From Paramacrobiotus metropolitanus (taxonomy: Eukaryota; Tardigrada; Eutardigrada; Parachela; Macrobiotidae), in contig NW_026570392.1 in NCBI RefSeq assembly GCF_019649055.1, positions 62,001-126,000 of the forward strand: a DNA stretch of 64,000 bases. The letters run 5' to 3'. The notes beneath the pieces are model-generated. The model was not told where the DNA came from, did no database searches, and saw only the letters and a list, made by a program, of their open reading frames with translations. Position 1 is the stretch's first letter; each line of letters opens with the position of its first letter. Position numbers and translations under genes: made by a program. This document shows positions 59,727-64,000 of the stretch, in pieces.

Positions 59727-62700
59727 TTAAGATCGTGGCATGGTTGCCATGCGTACATCACAGCTGCCTTGTTGACCTTTTTCAAAATACTCCGTGGGTA
59801 TCGCGCGATGCAACGCATCCAGCGTCAGTTTGGTCAACTTGGACACATCCAGACAGCGCAGTTCATCGGCGGTCCACCTAGATTGCCGGTAGGGGATACC
59901 TTCGCGTCCATCACCGTTTTGGAAGTCGCACAATATCTGTTCCAACAGGTTAAATATGGGCTGCACGACTTTTGCATGGAAACGCGGATTATGCCTCGCT
60001 TGGGACGTGACCTGTGTAGACACTGTTGCGCTTTCACATGTCAAGGCCACTTCCACCACAGCCGAAGCGGCCGCCATGCAAGCAGAGTTACGGAAATCAG
60101 GACAATATTCCTATCTGGTCGGCCGCTACCTATTCGTCCCGATCGCCTTCGAAACACTGGGCCCGTGGGGACCGTCGGCGATCGCCATCATCAAAGAACT
60201 GGGAAAAAGACTGCAGCAGCACACCGGAGAAGCACGCTCGCACGAATTTCTGCGGCAGCGATTGTCCATAGAAATTCAACGGGGAAATGCGGCGTCAGTG
60301 CTGGGCACGATGGAAGGACTGGATAAGCTGAACGAAATTTTTCTGTTATAGTTTAGCGTGTTTTCTTTTCTTCAAATTGGTGTATTGAGGCATTGATTTG
60401 ACCAATAAAGTAATAAAACCATATGGGTATACTACAGTTTAGTATTCCACGGTATTCTGCCACACAAATGTCAGAAAGCTATTTGAATCGCAAAGTTATA
60501 TGAATCGCTATACTAAGGCAGCTTAATCGCCTAATAAGCTACAGTGTAAGTATATGTACAGTTCTTTACTCGTATTACTACCAAGTCGCATTAGCATTGA
60601 TAACACCAACAAATCGTATGGAACAGTACCAAATGCAATTCGCAAAAATAGCATGCAAGAGGTTCAATAATCTGTGCAACGCCTGTTCTACCGAAGCATC
60701 TACGTTGTAGTCTCGCATATATAACTTTATGCTTCGCGTTTTTCGCATTCGGGACATTTTCACGATACACATCCATGTACTTACCAAACAGCGGAGACAG
60801 TTACTTGTTCCTCATTAGGAAATTCGGTAATTTTGAATGAATATCGTGTACGAGCTTGTATATAGCACCAGTTATTATCAATCAATCATTTTTGGAAAAT
60901 TCTATGTCATGTGGAACAACAAGGAGCATACGGTGTCTCTGATGTCCGGTACGCGAATCCATATTGTGAAAATGTCCGAAATGCGGAAACGTGGCAGTAC
61001 TGTAGAACATCTCCGAAAGGGAGCAAGCACTGCAACGCACCTGCTCAATAATGTAGAAGTCATCTGAGTTCTTGTGCTTTGCAGCTTCCCGTATCCATGC
61101 AGCAACGGCCGTTGGATCGATGTCCAAAGTCGGCGAGGCTGCTTCCAGCATGCGACACAAACTGGAGCGCAGATCGGATGAATTCAGATTCTGCAACCCA
61201 GACATGGGCACCTCCCCATGGGTCCCACAAGTGATGCGCACCCGGATCAACCATGCAGTTCTTCCAAAGCACCGCGGCAACCGTCGGCGCAGCATGGGCA
61301 CAAGCCAGAGCCATCCTATCGATTTCAAGGTGGAAGAAATCGCTCATCCTCCAGACACATTAATCCAGTATCACCAGCAGCTTCCGTCGCGGAGCCGGCC
61401 GCAGTCCTTCCCTGGTATCATGGATGAAGCGCAGGCAATCTGTCATGTCGGTGGCGGTGCCATTTTGTACAGCCTGTCTTATAATAACGCGCTCCGTCGT
61501 CGCGGTGATGCATTTCCACAAACTTCTAGCTATCATGATCGTCCCGCGCGCTGTGTGATTGTTAAACAACGATGTGGAGTTTGACAGAAACGACGCTCGG
61601 ATTTCTTTGGAGTACTGCTCCTGAATGAGCATAGAATTCCACAGCATGCATACGCAACGACATTTCACCAAGTCAACGCTGTTCAAAAACTGCCAGACCT
61701 CGCCGAGTATCTCCACCGGCAACGCTGACAGACAGACTTCACTTGGATGCATCGGCGTCTGCGGAGGAGTGCGGCATCATGTTTGCCGTTTGGCGGAATC
61801 CACTTACATCCAGAAAACGTCCAACCTTCGCCAATGCGCTTCTTCATAGCGTCTTGGGCCTCCATTAAGATGTATTCCTGTGGAAGATGCACATGAGAAC
61901 AATGGCAATATGGTTATTACGGGAGCACAGTTAAATCAAACGAAACGTTATCAACGTTTTACAGGCAAACTTGAAGAAGATCGAACCTTCCTCTTGGAGC
62001 ATGAGAAAACATTACCACTTTCTGCCTCTCTCAATTCGCCATATTAAATTATGTTTGTTGATAACTGTACGCACTACGCAGTCTGTTTTTCTGGCCATTG
62101 TAGCAAAACCGGGGTATTGTTTAGTACGCACATCTGTAACTTGTAAGCGAGTTACACTGTTACACGTACAACTTGTCCCGTAATTTTTCCGCATCAACAC
62201 AGCGTCAATAACAAATTCACTTACAAATTCACGAGTGATATGCCAAACCGCATACTACGGTGCCATATGAATTTACCTTCAACATGAATTTTAAATTTAC
62301 ATTCAACATTAAATTACGTTCACCATGAATTTGAAATGGCTGATGCATGCCAAATATCGATACTCGTATAAACCGTAAAACACCTATATTTTATACATAA
62401 TTATCGACCTGTCGCAAATGCACGCTATCTGTACTCTGTAGTCTGTAGCATGTACATTCACGTTAAAAATTACGGGACAAGCTTGTAGTCTTTAAATAAT
62501 TAAAATACTTACTATAAAAAACATACTGTAATTGTACCCAAACAAAAATGCTGTGCAACTGCAAAAATGCCCCTAAATTCCGCACACCTCTAAATTCCTT
62601 GCGCATTTTTCTGTAAAGAGATCCGCTTCCAACTCTGTACACTGCAGTATACAAGTACATACAGCTTCGGACTGGGCGAAAGGGATTATTAAATGGAGGG

Positions 62701-63487
62701 ATACGAAAATTTAGATCATGTACCGAGATAGTTTCCTTTGATCCTCCTACTGTAGGGCTCCGGTTATGTTATAACAGTGATCAAGTAAAAACATCATCAA
62801 GCCTCGCCTTCACGGCTTACCGCACGATAGCCAGTCATCGGGGTCGACGAATAATATTCCTCCGGCTTCAGCATGTACATCACCGATTTGCCGACATGGC
62901 TCACTGGGAGGACATTCCATCCTGCCAACTGCTGCTTCCACATACTCCATAATGCAGCCGACATCGGCCCTTCACCGGTGGCCGTGTAGGACTGGCACAA
63001 CGTGTGCGACTCAACCAGAAAATCCGAAGGACGAACGACACGCTCTGTCAAGACCTCCCTGGACGGCACAATACGGACCGCCCCCACTGCAAAGCAATCC
63101 TGGACGGTTTGACCTCCGCACTGCACTTCGGCCAACACGTGCGATGTCCCGAACAGACCGGGAACGAGAAATCTGGCCGGGTACCATATCCACGGCTGAT
63201 CCGTCGAAGTTCGCGCTAAACCTGGATTCGCTCCCTAGAATCCGCGCGCGATGCTCTCTCCAGTTCCTGGTGTCGATCGTATTGCGAACCTGTCGACATT
63301 CTACAGTGAAAACGTTTCCGTTTGCATAGTCCATAAACTATGCATGGTGTCCGGGATAGTCGAAATCCAGGATGCATCCTTTATCCGTGACATTGATGAC
63401 GTCTGCATGCTGCAGCTGCGCTCCGTCAACTAGCATGTCCACCGCATTCCAGAGATCCACTGGAATGGTTTTACAGAGTAATTGCAT
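59727..63487 (-). pseudogene. Agenet-like/F-box family unit 1, multiply disrupted
   Basis: Exon A (62821-63487) begins MQLLCKTIPVDLWNAVDML but has TAG in place of the CAG after GHHA, then two frame changes before LAEVQCGGQTVQDC; its donor GTAAGC is intact. Exon B (61041-61877) starts EYILMEAQDA, changes frame before LPVEILGEVWQFLNS (F-box), has an in-frame TAA near 61358 and a further frame change near 61240; its donor GTGCGT is intact. Exon C (59727-59936: NGDGREGIPYRQSRW, LTKLTLDALHR) is open but ends in a divergent tail. Intron 2 holds a retroelement fragment on the opposite strand. At least five lesions make it a clear pseudogene. Confidence 0.75.
59950..60351 (+). pseudogene. Retroelement C-terminal domain fragment
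   Basis: An open frame reads KRGLCLAWDVTCVDTVALSH, then YLFVPIAFETLGPWGPSA, then FLRQRLSIEIQRGNAASVLG and stops at 60351. I recognise this conserved block from the end of reverse-transcriptase-containing proteins of many invertebrates; whether it is a nuclease-like domain is not established by what I see. The 5' part with the RT is missing. The fragment sits inside intron 2 of F-box unit 1, antisense, and has no disabling change over about 125 residues. Confidence 0.6.
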
Positions 63488-64000
63488 CCTCAATAACCCA
63501 CTGGCAAGATAAAATCTGTTGTTGGAGGCGCTGTTTACTTTGCCTAGTCAAAAATACTGAGGAAACCTTAACATGTTCACGCTAGAAAGCATGTTCTGTA
63601 ATCGGTGGACGTTAAAAACCCAAATCATGACATAGTCCGCTGGCTTCGCACAAATCTGGTTTAAAACCGCACATTTACCACTTAAAACTATTCCTGGAGT
63701 TACTTAACTTTTCATTCACAGTCAATTTTCGGTATGGGAAATGACTTTCTGAGACGAAAGGTTGAAAATCAGAAGACTGATGAGAAGTTGACGATGAAGT
63801 TCAAACTTCAAACTGCCAGAATAATTACCAGTGTACACTGCCGCACAGGGCGGTTGTGATTGCGTCAAGCGCCGGAAGTGTTAAAAATGCGTTGTTTGCG
63901 AGATTTGGCAAAACCGTAGATACACTGGACACTGTACAGCAATCAGAAATGGTGGGAAAGAAAATCGGCTATAAATAATAAACAGCTTTTTTGTTGTTGT
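63488..64000. other. Upstream flank of unit 1 to the window edge
   Basis: No recognisable gene. It may contain the former promoter of unit 1. Confidence 0.35.

Overview
This is a eukaryotic (animal) window: coding segments are interrupted by GT-AG introns, there are poly-Q tracts, and long non-coding stretches are packed with repeats. The best-supported gene is a five-exon labial (Hox1) gene on the + strand at 5268-14298, with the labial-type hexapeptide and a labial-type homeodomain. The protein families together (labial, an expanded F-box family, arthropod-type gustatory-like receptors, DIRS-type retroelements) suggest an ecdysozoan. A tardigrade is my guess; that is inference and no single sequence here proves it.

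Layout. 1-5267: intergenic DNA, ending in a promoter-like GC/CCAAT/pyrimidine region. 5268-14298: labial, with introns of about 3.1, 1.5, 1.7 and 0.9 kb, two of which contain composite Hox-Exd-type sites. From 14.3 kb on the character changes completely: there is no second Hox gene, but a tandem array of one rapidly evolving gene family on the - strand, mixed with transposons and other decaying genes.

The array. At least eight units (about 63.5 kb down to 15 kb) share one architecture: exon A (about 210-220 codons, two Tudor/Agenet-like segments resembling the N-terminus of FMRP/FXR proteins), exon B (about 275-287 codons, an F-box followed by a conserved region) and a small exon C (about 50-65 codons). 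Junctions are in phase 0. Two units read through completely (33151-35455 and 41971-44925). One divergent unit has a single in-frame TAG (49739-51881). The others are broken by stops, frameshifts, 5' truncation or exon loss. A dispersed exon C relic lies on the + strand at 19.9 kb. This is a birth-and-death family with an architecture I do not recognise from any named protein.

Between these units sit a BTB-BACK-Kelch gene (21616-24705), two tandem 7-TM gustatory-receptor-like genes (27.7-31.6 kb, each with one frameshift), a broken class A GPCR (47258-48258), a 1.17-kb near-palindrome made of retroelement fragments, a tRNA-like SINE candidate, a 51-bp minisatellite, and a DIRS-like tyrosine-recombinase retroelement remnant (about 54.07-58.70 kb) bounded by inverted arrays and carrying two hAT-type MITEs, one with a perfect 8-bp target duplication.

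Functionally, labial is an anterior patterning transcription factor. The F-box family would be expected to act as SCF substrate receptors and the Kelch protein as a CUL3 adaptor, so ubiquitin-ligase adaptors dominate the rest of the window. Exon boundaries were deduced by hand from splice signals, reading frame and paralogue comparison.
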